Shown here: in pieces, positions 34,252-42,284 of the stretch
Layout: each line of letters begins with the position of its first letter
How positions within the stretch are numbered: the stretch's first letter is position 1
Assembly: GCF_034347425.1 (NCBI RefSeq)
Contig: NZ_CP133779.1
Coordinates: 3,224,001-3,288,000, forward strand
Length of the DNA: 64,000 bases
From: Undibacterium sp. CCC3.4
GTDB taxonomy: Bacteria; Pseudomonadota; Gammaproteobacteria; Burkholderiales; Burkholderiaceae_D
Direction: 5' to 3'
Notes under the pieces: model-generated
The model's input: only the letters and a program-made list of their open reading frames with translations
What the model was told of the DNA's origin: nothing
Database searches by the model: none
Translations under genes and position numbers: made by a program

Positions 34252-35582
34252 TATTTATCCAGTTCCAAAATTGTCGTGTTGAGCATCGCTTGTGCTTTGG
34301 CTAAATCGCTTTGTGCGTTGATGGCATCCATTTCGGTGGCGCGGTAGATGCGGCGCGCATCGAGTACATCCATTACCGCCAAGGCACCGTGTTTGAAAGC
34401 GTATTCAGCCGCTTCGGCCGACAGCCGGGCGGCCGGCAGTAATTCGCTTCGAAAGCGCATGACCTGCTCGCTGGCGGCGGCTTGCGTCTCAATTGCTAAC
34501 AGCCAATCGGCGCGCGCGGCGGCGCGGGTTTTGTCGAGATTGTCGCGCGCGGCATCGAGCGCCGCTTCGGCGGCTCGTATTTCGCCTTGAAATTCGTAAC
34601 GGGTAAATAAAGGAATTTGTACTGAAACCCCGTAACTGTTGCCCGAGCCTTGTTGGTTGCCGAGGCTGGTGGGGTAATGTTCAAACTGTACACCGACCGA
34701 AATATCACGCGTCTTGGCTGCCAGTGCCAGATTGCGTCCTGCTATGGCGGCTTCGACGCGTGCTTGCGCGGCTTTGACATCAGCCCGTTGTGCCAGCATG
34801 GACTCATTACTGGCCGGTAGCGGCAAGCTCGGCATGCCGGGCCAATCATCGATGGCGCGCAGCAGCTGCGGGTCGCCGTCGACGCCTAACATGATCAGCA
34901 AGGCGCTTTGCGTGCGCAACAAGTCGGCCGCTGCTTGGCGTGCATCGCTGGCGGCACGCAGCGCATCGATACGGATGCGGGCGGCGTCGGCACCGGCCAG
35001 GTCGCCGGCTTGTTGACGTGCATTGGCAGCGGCGACGGTGGACTTGAACAGCGTGCTGGTGGTGCGGCTGATGGCGAGTTTGTATTGTGCTGCAATTAAA
35101 TCGAAATACGCAGCGCTGGCGGCTTGACGTAACTGCCTGCGGGTGTCGCTGGCATCGTGGCGACTGGCTTGCAGCAGTAATTCGGCATTGGCGCTGCGCA
35201 GTTCGCGCTTGCCACCGCGTTCGATCAACTGATCGATGCGCCAAGTGCTGTCGACTGTTTTACTGCGTAAGCCAGCGGCACCGATGCCCAGGTGCGGATT
35301 GATGCCGGCCGTTTGTATCGTCATGCTGGGGTTGGGCGCGGCTGCGGCAATGGTGCTGGCGGCCGCGGCGCTGTCGATGGCGATGCGGGCGCTTTTCAGA
35401 TCATGGTTACATGACAGCGCCAGTTGCAAGGCTTGTTGTAAGCTCAGTTCGGGAATGCTCATGCAGGCGCTGTCGCTCTGACTGGTCTGTGCTTGGCAGG
35501 TGCAGCCGAGGAGTAAGCTGCCGAATGCGGCGCATAACAAAGAACGGCGTAAGGCCGGTCGGATAGGGAAAGAAGGGGGCAT
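34251..35582 (-). CDS. CzcC/TolC-family outer-membrane efflux protein
   Basis: A 443-residue outer-membrane factor with a signal sequence (RRSLLCAAFGSLLLGCTCQAQ) and two OEP repeats rich in Ala and long helices (about 45-235 and 260-440). The beginning of the mature protein, ELSLQQALQLALSCNHDLKSARIA, is the usual TolC start. The ATG at 35582 is preferred to an in-frame TTG at 35621. First gene of the czcCBA-type operon. Confidence 0.9.
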   Translation of the reverse strand: MPPSFPIRPALRRSLLCAAFGSLLLGCTCQAQTSQSDSACMSIPELSLQQALQLALSCNHDLKSARIAIDSAAAASTIAAAAPNPSMTIQTAGINPHLGIGAAGLRSKTVDSTWRIDQLIERGGKRELRSANAELLLQASRHDASDTRRQLRQAASAAYFDLIAAQYKLAISRTTSTLFKSTVAAANARQQAGDLAGADAARIRIDALRAASDARQAAADLLRTQSALLIMLGVDGDPQLLRAIDDWPGMPSLPLPASNESMLAQRADVKAAQARVEAAIAGRNLALAAKTRDISVGVQFEHYPTSLGNQQGSGNSYGVSVQIPLFTRYEFQGEIRAAEAALDAARDNLDKTRAAARADWLLAIETQAAASEQVMRFRSELLPAARLSAEAAEYAFKHGALAVMDVLDARRIYRATEMDAINAQSDLAKAQAMLNTTILELDK

Positions 35583-35752
35583 GGTGATCTCACAGTAAGT
35601 GCGATCATTGTCGCAAGCCAAGCTGTCGGGAGCATGACGTCAAGCTGACAGTTTGCTGACAAGTAGCAGTATTTTTCCTGTGCTCGGTAGCAGTGAGCAC
35701 AATCTGCTTCATTCTCACGTTTAATTTACCAGATCTGAGCGGAAAGCTCGGT

Positions 35753-35999
35753 CCTTCAGCGGCTGTCGCAAAAGCCTGGAGGACGTTTTTTTTATCTGAA
35801 ACACCGCATATCTCGTCATTCCCGCATGCTTTTGGCGGGAACCCAGCGTCGTTTTTTACACTGAAAATGCCACAATTTCTGGCATTTTCAGTTAAGCACG
35901 AACGCCGCTGGGTTCCTGCCAAAAGCGCGCAGGAATGACGTGGCCACCAGTTGGGGTAATGATACCGACTCAATACCCTTTTGCGACAGCCTCTGAAGG
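35753..35999. mobile_element. MITE-like element with 22-bp terminal inverted repeats and nested palindromes
   Basis: The ends at 35753-35774 and 35978-35999 are inverted repeats matching at 21 of 22 positions (core GGCTGTCGCAAAAG / CTTTTGCGACAGCC). Inside, 35814-35848 and 35906-35940 are 35-base inverted repeats with 4 mismatches (starting CGTCATTCC, ending GGAATGACG), and within those CTGAAAATGCCA (35861-35872) and TGGCATTTTCAG (35880-35891) pair perfectly. There is no coding frame. Size (247 bp) and structure fit a non-autonomous miniature transposable element or two nested ones. No target-site duplication could be defined. Confidence 0.75.
35948..35983 (+). repeat. Direct repeat, left copy (pair at 37426)
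   Basis: A 36-base segment beginning CAGTTGGGGTAATG and ending CCTTTTG matches 37426-37461 at 30 of 36 positions. The copies bracket the higBA genes and the tRNA-Phe remnant, 1478 bases apart. The left copy overlaps the right end of the MITE-like element. Confidence 0.75.
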
Positions 36000-36033
36000 C
36001 CGGGGTTTCAAACCCTGGTCAGATTTTTGATGA
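35993..36033 (+). repeat. Interspersed 41-bp repeat, copy C
   Basis: Matches copy A (12305-12345) at 40 of 41 positions, including the GGGGTTTCAAACCC hairpin. Its first seven bases are shared with the right terminal repeat of the MITE-like element, so the element appears to abut or to have inserted at this repeat. Confidence 0.85.
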
Positions 36034-36388
36034 AGACGGTAACGACGCCAATACGCTGCGTCACGACCCTATGTTCAAACTTGGTACAGCACGTTTACCA
36101 TTCGATCAAGGTGCTGCATTGGCTTCCGGTGCAGCCATATCGCGCTTCGAACACGCCGCAAACCGCCGAGATATTTATCGCGTCAGCGAGGCACTGGTCG
36201 GACAAATTCACGTCTCCCAGTTTATCCAAAGCATTTTCTAAGTTATAGCCTGAAACGCTCGGTATCTGACAAGACTGTAGTGGCGCACACCGCCGGAGGC
36301 TTCTTATGTTCTTATGTTTTCCCTGATTGGTGAAACTGGTAAATTCATCAATTAGCAACGACTGCTATATATGGCAACAATTTGCGTA
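36034..36388. other. Non-coding stretch upstream of higBA
   Basis: About 350 bases between the repeat and the toxin gene. No convincing gene or RNA was seen. A possible -10 (TATATA near 36366) lies about 50 bases before the higB start. Base composition is nearer to the AT-richer higBA genes than to the czc operon. Confidence 0.4.
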
Positions 36389-36405
36389 AGTCCCAAAATG
36401 GGACT
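36389..36405. promoter_or_regulatory. Palindromic operator of higBA
   Basis: AGTCCCA and TGGGACT form a perfect 7-base inverted repeat with an AAA spacer, 12 bases before the higB start codon. Autoregulatory HigA-type antitoxins bind such a dyad over their own promoter. Confidence 0.65.
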
Positions 36406-36417
36406 ACACTTAAGCCT

Positions 36418-36723
36418 ATGAGAATATTTTCTAAAAATCAGCTTGTCGCTTTTTGGACGAATTGCCCAGATGCAGAGCAGCCACTGAAGGCATGGCATGC
36501 AGAAGTGGAACATGCCTCTTGGAAAACGCCGCAAGATATTAAAAATCAATACGCCAACGCTAGTTTTGTAGGCAATGATCGTGTTGTATTTAATATTAAA
36601 GGAAATTCCTATCGATTAATTACTTCCGTCGCGTACCAATTTGGTGCCGTCTACATTAAGTTTATTGGCACCCACGCGGAATACGATAAGGTGAATGCCG
36701 CAACTATAGAAATGAAGGTGTGA
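36418..36723 (+). CDS. higB: HigB-type mRNA interferase toxin
   Basis: A 101-residue protein of the HigB family (RelE/ParE superfamily). MRIFSKNQLVAFW, HAEVEHASWKTPQDIKNQY, FNIKGNSYRLITSVAY and the closing VYIKFIGTHAEYDKVNA are the family signatures; the last provides the conserved His/Tyr region. HigB cleaves mRNA on the ribosome. The ATG at 36418 is used although the frame is open to a TTG further upstream inside the operator. It precedes its antitoxin by one base. Confidence 0.92.
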   Translation: MRIFSKNQLVAFWTNCPDAEQPLKAWHAEVEHASWKTPQDIKNQYANASFVGNDRVVFNIKGNSYRLITSVAYQFGAVYIKFIGTHAEYDKVNAATIEMKV

Positions 36724-36724
36724 T

Positions 36725-37195
36725 ATGGAACTTAAAATACTGAGAACCAGTGGAGAGTACAAAACCGCATTAAGCGAAGTTTCGGCTTTTTTTGATGACC
36801 AACCAATTCCAGGCACACCTGACGGGGATCGTTTCGAAATTCTCATGATGCTCGTTGAGCGTTATGAGCAGGAGCATTATCCAATTGCTCCGCCAGATCC
36901 TATTGAGGCCATTAAATTTAGAATGGACCAACAAGGAAAAACCCCAAAAGATTTGGCTCCTATGATTGGCAATACAAGTCGTGTATATGAAGTTATGGCC
37001 CGTAGCAGAACGTTAACTTTACGCATGATTCGAAACTTAAACGCTGGCATGAATATCCCTGCTGATGTATTAATTCGCGACATGGGTGTGACAGCGAAAG
37101 CTCCACTTAAGCGTGTAACAACGAAAGGCCCACTTCAGGGTGTAACTGCTAAGAAAAGCGTCGCCTCTAAGAAAGGCGTTAATGTCCGCAAATGA
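36725..37195 (+). CDS. higA: HigA-type antitoxin with XRE helix-turn-helix and basic repeat tail
   Basis: A 156-residue antitoxin. Residues 1-60 (SGEYKTALSEVSAFFDDQPIPGTP) form the toxin-binding part and residues 55-118 the XRE domain (IEAIKFRMDQQGKTPKDLAPMIG). The last 35 residues are unusual: three degenerate copies of a nine-residue unit (VTAKAPLKR, VTTKGPLQG, VTAKKSVAS) and a very basic end. Typical HigA of this type ends near residue 125, so the tail is an extension. It represses higBA and neutralises HigB. Confidence 0.9.
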   Translation: MELKILRTSGEYKTALSEVSAFFDDQPIPGTPDGDRFEILMMLVERYEQEHYPIAPPDPIEAIKFRMDQQGKTPKDLAPMIGNTSRVYEVMARSRTLTLRMIRNLNAGMNIPADVLIRDMGVTAKAPLKRVTTKGPLQGVTAKKSVASKKGVNVRK

Positions 37196-37277
37196 AATGA
37201 GCAGTTCGAGATTACGTCAAGCAACTGTCAAGTGCTTGTTTTGCTGGTGATAGTTGGATAAAGCAACGGTAACAGAT

Positions 37278-37326
37278 AGGATTGAAAATCCTTGTGTCGG
37301 TGGTTCGATTCCGCCCCGGGCCACCA
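37278..37326 (+). tRNA. Truncated tRNA-Phe (GAA), 3' portion only
   Basis: The 49 bases contain the anticodon loop TTGAAAA, the variable loop, a T arm (GGTGG-TTCGATT-CCGCC), the acceptor 3' strand CCGGGCC and an encoded ACCA. They correspond to the betaproteobacterial tRNA-Phe from about position 28 to the end. No matching 5' half exists upstream: the GGCCCGG acceptor strand and a D arm are missing, and position 27 fails to pair. It is the usual footprint of an integrative element that used tRNA-Phe as attachment site. Confidence 0.8.
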
Positions 37327-37538
37327 AGATTAAGAGTGAGGCCAGCACTGGTACGGCAGCCGATACATGATCGTGATCGCAATTCGGCTTGCAATATTTT
37401 CCGTCGCCGACGTGCGCTTCCCTGGCAGTTGGGGTAATGTTATCGACTGACAAGCCTTTTGTATTTGATCGCCATAGCTTGCCCGTTCACCCATCAACAC
37501 CTCAGTACGTATGCGTGGACCAATGCGCCAATATTGCT
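37327..37538. other. Non-coding stretch between the tRNA remnant and the sensor kinase
   Basis: About 210 bases, holding the right direct repeat (37426-37461). No gene was seen. It completes the 343-base gap between higA and the kinase gene. Confidence 0.5.
37426..37461 (+). repeat. Direct repeat, right copy (pair at 35948)
   Basis: Matches 35948-35983 at 30 of 36 positions. It lies 100 bases beyond the tRNA-Phe remnant, just before the sensor-kinase gene, so the pair frames a 1.5-kb block that looks laterally acquired. Confidence 0.75.
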
Positions 37539-38933
37539 CTAATCTTTTTGGCGCGGAAACAGCACCGCAAACAGGGTGCCGCCGCCGGCCGCATCAGCAA
37601 TGCTGATGTGGGCATTATGATCTTTGACGATGTCGGCGACGATGGCTAAGCCTATGCCATTGCCACTGACTTTGTTCTGACTGCTTTCGTTGATGCGGTA
37701 ATGGCGTTGAAAAACCAGTGCGCGTTCGGCTTCGGGTATGCCGGGCCCATTGTCTTCGACCGAGAAAATCACGGCATCGGCGCGCGTTTCGGTGCTGACT
37801 GTGACGATGCCGCCGGCTTGGGTGTAACTGAGGGCATTGTCGATCAGGTTTTCAATCAAATCGCGCAGCAAGAAGGCATCGGCAAAGATCGTGGCGGCTT
37901 GCAGATTGAAGCCGAGGTCGATGTGTTTACGATCGGCTGCCGCTAAAAAATTGGGCATGCAATCGGTGACGATGAGTTCGAGCGAAAGCGCTTCGAGGCG
38001 GTTTTTTTCAAACTTGCTCGGCTCGGCTCTGGCTAAGGCGAGTAATTGATTGGTTTGACGAATCATGCGTTCGGTCGACATCATCATCAGCGCGACCGAG
38101 CGAGCGGTATGCGTTTCATCGGCATATTTCTCTTGCAACCATTCGATTTGGGCTTTCAGCCCGGCTAAGGGTGTGCGCAATTGGTGCGCGATGTTGGCTA
38201 GAAATTCTTGCTGGGCATGGCTGCCGATTTCGATTTTTCTCAATAAACGGTTAATCGCGCTGACGACCGGACTGAGTTCGAGCGCGGTTTCTTGTACCGG
38301 CAAGGCAGACAATTCATCGAAATTGCGCGCATTGAGATCGGTCTGAATATTTTTCAGCGGCAGTAAGCCTTTGGTTACCGCCATCCACGCCACGCCGAGC
38401 AAAAAAATCGTCAACAAACCCTCGATGAGCATGAGTGCCGTGATGATGCGCGCTTGAATCGCATTGCGTTTTTTCAGGGTTTCGGCAGCCTGTATCAGTA
38501 TCGTCTGGTCGCCGATGGTAAAGCTGATATTGACGATGCGAATTTCTTCGCCACGCATCTTGCCATTGAAGAAATGCGGCTCTCGCAGTGTCGGCGGTGG
38601 TGGCAGCAGCGGGAAGTCACGGTCGCCGGCGAGGGTGGCCTGGTGACTGTCACGAATGGCGAAGTAAATCGTATTGTAGTGGTCGAAGCGCAGTACTTGT
38701 TCGACCGGCGAGGGCAGATCAACTCGGATTTGCTGGTCTGGCTCTTGCGTGAGGCGTGTGCCGAGCACCCAGCAGGTATCGGCCAGGCTTTGATCAAAGG
38801 CGATCTGGGCCGGGGTCCACGCCAACCAGTACACCAAGCCACCACCGATCATATTGACCAGTAACAGCGGCGCGATCAACCATTTCAACAAGCTGCGGCG
38901 AATACTGGTTTGGCCTTGTGTGGCGTTACTCAT
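37539..38933 (-). CDS. Sensor histidine kinase (TctE/QseC-like)
   Basis: A 464-residue inner-membrane kinase: first membrane segment about 18-38, a periplasmic sensor of about 120 residues (TctE-type 2CSK-N-like), second segment about 162-185, then the dimerisation domain with the phosphorylated histidine H250 (FLANIAHQLRTPLAG) and the ATPase domain (NLIDNALSYTQAGG, DNGPGIPEAE, GNGIGLAIV). Its start overlaps the stop of the response-regulator gene. Homology suggests tricarboxylate sensing, but the stimulus is not visible. The czc operon is 2 kb away on the same strand; a functional link is speculative. Confidence 0.93.
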   Translation of the reverse strand: MSNATQGQTSIRRSLLKWLIAPLLLVNMIGGGLVYWLAWTPAQIAFDQSLADTCWVLGTRLTQEPDQQIRVDLPSPVEQVLRFDHYNTIYFAIRDSHQATLAGDRDFPLLPPPPTLREPHFFNGKMRGEEIRIVNISFTIGDQTILIQAAETLKKRNAIQARIITALMLIEGLLTIFLLGVAWMAVTKGLLPLKNIQTDLNARNFDELSALPVQETALELSPVVSAINRLLRKIEIGSHAQQEFLANIAHQLRTPLAGLKAQIEWLQEKYADETHTARSVALMMMSTERMIRQTNQLLALARAEPSKFEKNRLEALSLELIVTDCMPNFLAAADRKHIDLGFNLQAATIFADAFLLRDLIENLIDNALSYTQAGGIVTVSTETRADAVIFSVEDNGPGIPEAERALVFQRHYRINESSQNKVSGNGIGLAIVADIVKDHNAHISIADAAGGGTLFAVLFPRQKD

Positions 38934-39592
38934 TGTTGTTCTTCCAGCATATAGCCGAAACCGCGAATGGTACGGATGATGACGCCGGCTTGGTGCAACT
39001 TGATACGCAGGCGTGAGACATAGACTTCAATGGCATTGACGCTGAGGTCTTCGCCGTGCTGCAGAATGGCGTCGATGATTTGCTGTTTCGAGACCACGCG
39101 CGACTCTTGTTTGAGCAAGTATTCGAGCAGGGTCCATTCGCGCACCGATAAATCGATGGGCTGAGCGTTGACGCAGACGCGCTTGCTGGCCGGGTCCAGC
39201 GTGAGTTGGCCGAGGCGAATTTCGGCTGCTACCGGGGCGCTGCGGCGTACCAGCGCCTTGAGGCGCGCCACCAATTCCAGGGTGGAAAATGGTTTGACCA
39301 GATAATCGTCGGCACCGAGTTCAAAGCCTTGCACGCGATCGAGGATGGCATCGCGCGCGGTCAGTAATAATACCGGTATGGCACCGTGGCGGCGCACTTG
39401 GCGCAGTACTTCAAAGCCGTCGATGTCGGGTAAGCCGAGGTCGAGTACCAGCACTGAGTATTTCTGATGCGTGGCATGGAACACGGCGTCGCGGCCGGTA
39501 TGCACGACGTCGACCAGCATGCCTTGTTCACGCAGCATGTGTGAGACGCCTTCGGCCAGAACTGTATCGTCTTCCACTAATAAAATATGCAT
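38930..39592 (-). CDS. OmpR-family response regulator (TctD/QseB-like)
   Basis: A 220-residue regulator. The receiver domain (1-115) has the acidic pair ED at 7-8, the phosphorylated D51 (LVLDLGLPD), T78-like LLTARD and K100-like VKPF. The C-terminal winged helix (125-220) is of the OmpR class (LSVREWTLLEYLL, VEVYVSRLRIKL-like segment, TIRGFGYML). First gene of a two-gene operon with the kinase. Confidence 0.95.
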   Translation of the reverse strand: MHILLVEDDTVLAEGVSHMLREQGMLVDVVHTGRDAVFHATHQKYSVLVLDLGLPDIDGFEVLRQVRRHGAIPVLLLTARDAILDRVQGFELGADDYLVKPFSTLELVARLKALVRRSAPVAAEIRLGQLTLDPASKRVCVNAQPIDLSVREWTLLEYLLKQESRVVSKQQIIDAILQHGEDLSVNAIEVYVSRLRIKLHQAGVIIRTIRGFGYMLEEQQ

Positions 39593-39919
39593 GATGTCTG
39601 GCGCCGCCCGCGCTCTTGATTGAAGTGAATGGGCGCAGTATAAATGAGAAGGGCGCGGCCGCGCCGAGAATCGGCGTTAATTGAATTATTAAATACACCA
39701 TAAAACACTGTTAACTGCTGTGCTGACGGTGTAAATGAGGGCAATTTGCCGAGCGTGGCGGTCAAATTATTAAAAAGCGCAGCAATTACTGAGAAAGCGC
39801 AGGAACAGTCTGTGGAAATCCTTTAAAATAGCGGATTCATTCATATGCAGCTGGTGGCATCGCGCGCCGTGTACGCAGATTCATCGAGCGCCGCAGCTGG
39901 CCCACCTCAGGATACCCCT
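39593..39919. other. Divergent intergenic region before ribBX
   Basis: 327 bases between the response regulator and ribBX. A GC palindrome GGCGCGGCCGCGCC (39652-39665) runs into a hairpin CGCCGA-GAA-TCGGCG (39662-39676). A possible -10, TAAAAT, lies at 39824-39829. None of the conserved blocks of an FMN riboswitch were recognised. Confidence 0.45.
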
Positions 39920-41035
39920 ATGAGCATGTCTACTACCCTTGAAATCGTCGCCGAATTGCGCGCCGGTCGAATGGTGATCTTAGTCGATGAAGAAGACCGT
40001 GAAAATGAGGGCGACCTCATCATGGCGGCCGAATTCGTCACCGCCGAAGCAATCAATTTCATGGCTAAATTCGGTCGCGGCTTGGTGTGCCTTACCTTGA
40101 CCGAAGAACGCTGCGACGAACTCAATCTGGCCATGATGACGAGCCGTAACGGTACCTCGTATGGCACCAATTTCACCGTCTCGATTGAAGCGGCCGAAGG
40201 CGTGACGACCGGGATTTCAGCCGCCGACCGCGCGCGTACCGTGCAAGTGGCGGTGAATAAAAAAATGGGTGCCAATGATATCGTGCAGCCCGGTCATATT
40301 TTTCCACTCAAGGCCCAAAAGGGCGGGGTGTTGATGCGCGCCGGTCATACCGAAGCCGGTTGTGATTTGGCCGAGTTGGCCGGTTTGACCCCGGCTGCCG
40401 TGATTTGCGAAATCATGAAAGACGATGGCACGATGGCGCGTTTGCCGGATTTGATCGAATTCGCCCGTTTGCATGAGCTGAAAATCGGTAGCATTGCCGA
40501 TCTGATTCATTATCGCAGCCAAACCGAGAGCATCGTTGAGCGTATCGCTGAACGCGATATGCATACCGTGCACGGCAGTTTCAAAGCCATTGTGTATCGC
40601 GATAAGCCTAGCGGTTCGGCCCATTTGGCGCTGGTACACGGCACCCCAGTGGCGCACGAGCCTGCGTTGGTGCGCGTGCATCAACCGGTCTCGATTCTCG
40701 ATTTACTCGAAAGCCGCGCGACCACGCACTCCTGGAATCTGGCCGCGGCCATGCAGGCGATTCAGGCGGCACCGACTGGTGTGATTGTGCTGATCAATTG
40801 CGAAGAAACGGCGCAGCAAATGTTTGATCAGTTCAGTGCCTTGAATACGCCTGAATCGCGGCCGGCCGGCCGTGCCGCGCGTATGGATTTGCGCACTTAC
40901 GGTATCGGTGCGCAGATTCTTAAAGATGTCGGCGTCGGTAAGATGACTTTGCTGGCCAATCCGCGCAAAATGCCGTCGATGACCGGTTTTAATTTGGAAG
41001 TGCTCGGCTACCTCGACAAACCGCACGCTCACTGA
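39920..41035 (+). CDS. ribB: 3,4-dihydroxy-2-butanone 4-phosphate synthase fused to a degenerate GTP cyclohydrolase II domain (RibBX type)
   Basis: A 371-residue protein. The N-terminal RibB domain (1-205) is intact: [18 protein letters not shown] and [15 protein letters not shown] carry the catalytic acids, Arg and His. The C-terminal RibA-like domain (215-371) lacks the zinc-binding cysteine cluster (normally RCDCG; here [15 protein letters not shown]) and the EGRGIGL loop (here [11 protein letters not shown]), so it should not hydrolyse GTP. This matches the RibBX variant known from Proteobacteria. The ATG at 39920 is preferred; an in-frame ATG at 39845 adds 25 unlikely residues. Followed by ribH and nusB. 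Confidence 0.92.
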   Translation: MSMSTTLEIVAELRAGRMVILVDEEDRENEGDLIMAAEFVTAEAINFMAKFGRGLVCLTLTEERCDELNLAMMTSRNGTSYGTNFTVSIEAAEGVTTGISAADRARTVQVAVNKKMGANDIVQPGHIFPLKAQKGGVLMRAGHTEAGCDLAELAGLTPAAVICEIMKDDGTMARLPDLIEFARLHELKIGSIADLIHYRSQTESIVERIAERDMHTVHGSFKAIVYRDKPSGSAHLALVHGTPVAHEPALVRVHQPVSILDLLESRATTHSWNLAAAMQAIQAAPTGVIVLINCEETAQQMFDQFSALNTPESRPAGRAARMDLRTYGIGAQILKDVGVGKMTLLANPRKMPSMTGFNLEVLGYLDKPHAH

Positions 41036-41094
41036 GTGCAGCACACGGTATTTTCAACCCCATTATTGCGCGCTGCGGCGCGGGAAAGATGATC

Positions 41095-41592
41095 ATGACA
41101 GTCGGACATTACGAATCCAATCTTGACGGTGCAGGCGTACGTATCGGCATCGTGCAAGCACGTTTCAACGAAAGCGTCGGGCATGGCTTGCTGACGGCTT
41201 GTTTGGCCGAGCTGAGCCGACTCGGCGTATTGAATGAAGATATTTTGCACGTAACGGTGCCAGGTGCGCTGGAAGTGCCATTGGCCTTGCAAAAGCTGGC
41301 CTTGACTAATCAATTTGATGCGCTCATCGCGCTTGGTGCCGTTATTCGTGGCGAAACCTATCATTTTGAGTTGGTCTCGAATGAATCCGGCGCCGGCATT
41401 ACTCGAGTCGGTCTCGATACCGGACTGCCGATTGCCAATGCGATTCTGACGACCGAAAATGATGAGCAGGCAGCAGTGCGCATGCAAGAAAAAGGTGCTG
41501 ATGCAGCCCGGGTTGCCGTGGAAATGGCAAACTTGACGCTGGCATTGGAAGATTTGGCCGAAGCCACGGAAGACGTCGGTTACGACGCCTGA
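41095..41592 (+). CDS. ribH: 6,7-dimethyl-8-ribityllumazine synthase
   Basis: A 165-residue enzyme for the penultimate riboflavin step, condensing the RibB product with the pyrimidine from RibD. Motifs: [41 protein letters not shown] and [16 protein letters not shown] [10 protein letters not shown] with the catalytic His in YHFE. The ATG at 41095 has GGGAAAG seven bases upstream and is favoured over the ATG at 41089. Second gene of ribBX-ribH-nusB. Confidence 0.95.
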   Translation: MTVGHYESNLDGAGVRIGIVQARFNESVGHGLLTACLAELSRLGVLNEDILHVTVPGALEVPLALQKLALTNQFDALIALGAVIRGETYHFELVSNESGAGITRVGLDTGLPIANAILTTENDEQAAVRMQEKGADAARVAVEMANLTLALEDLAEATEDVGYDA

Positions 41593-41696
41593 TCACGGGT
41601 CGGCAGTACAGGAAGTGCGCCACAGATGGCCGGCCGGCGCGCCATTCGCGCGTCTGCTGCAAGCAGCGCTTCTTAAAGTGAAAGCAAGAGAAAAAA

Positions 41697-42161
41697 ATGA
41701 ATAGTAAAACCCAACAACACGCCAATCCCAGTAAAAGCCGTTCGCCGCGCCATCGTGCCCGCGAATTCGCGCTGCAGGGTTTATACCAATGGCTGCTTAA
41801 TAATGAAGATTCCGGTGTCATCGATGCGCATATTCGTCAAGCGCATGGTTTTGACAAGGCCGATCGCGAACATTTTGATGTCTTGCTACACGGCGCGATC
41901 AATGATTCGGTTTCTTTGCGCGAAGAGTTTGCCGGTCTGATCGATCGCAGCGTCAAAGAATTGTCGCCGATTGAGCATGCCGCTTTGCTCATCGGTACCT
42001 ATGAGCTGAAAAACCATATTGAAATTCCATATCGCGTGGTCATCAATGAAGCGGTCGAGTTGACTAAGTCATTCGGCGGTATCGATGGCCATAAGTATGT
42101 CAACGGTGTGCTTGATAAGCTCGCTGCCAAGTTGCGCCCGACTGAGGTTGCGGCGAAATAA
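41697..42161 (+). CDS. nusB: Transcription antitermination factor NusB
   Basis: A 154-residue RNA-binding protein. The opening [17 protein letters not shown], middle [16 protein letters not shown] and the closing [25 protein letters not shown] are NusB signatures. It joins with NusE at boxA in rRNA antitermination. Its place after ribH is the common proteobacterial order. A terminator hairpin follows at 42193. Confidence 0.96.
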   Translation: MNSKTQQHANPSKSRSPRHRAREFALQGLYQWLLNNEDSGVIDAHIRQAHGFDKADREHFDVLLHGAINDSVSLREEFAGLIDRSVKELSPIEHAALLIGTYELKNHIEIPYRVVINEAVELTKSFGGIDGHKYVNGVLDKLAAKLRPTEVAAK

Positions 42162-42192
42162 GGGCAGTACGGTCGGCTTCGGGTCGCTCACG

Positions 42193-42228
42193 CCGCCTTT
42201 CCTGTGATCGGGAACAGGCGGTTTTTTT
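42193..42228 (+). terminator. Intrinsic terminator after nusB
   Basis: A GC-rich hairpin (CCGCCT with AGGCGG, or CCTGT with ACAGG inside it) followed by a run of seven T residues, 32 bases after the nusB stop. Confidence 0.75.
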
Positions 42229-42284
42229 CATTCCGCCTCAAGCGCAGGCAGTGAATTTCCACTTTCCTCTATTTAAGTACTGAT

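Noticed and set aside
37246..37326. Complete tRNA-Phe
   Set aside because: No 5' acceptor strand complementary to CCGGGCC and no D arm could be placed upstream; position 27 does not pair.
37212..37453. Two minus-strand frames over the tRNA fragment, with RNRTTDTRIF- and GGIEPPTQGFS-like peptides
   Set aside because: These peptides are the well-known artefact of translating the antisense of tRNA 3' ends; they are frequent spurious annotations. No start or ribosome-binding support.
39593..39919. FMN riboswitch upstream of ribBX
   Set aside because: None of the conserved RFN sequence blocks were found in the 327 bases.
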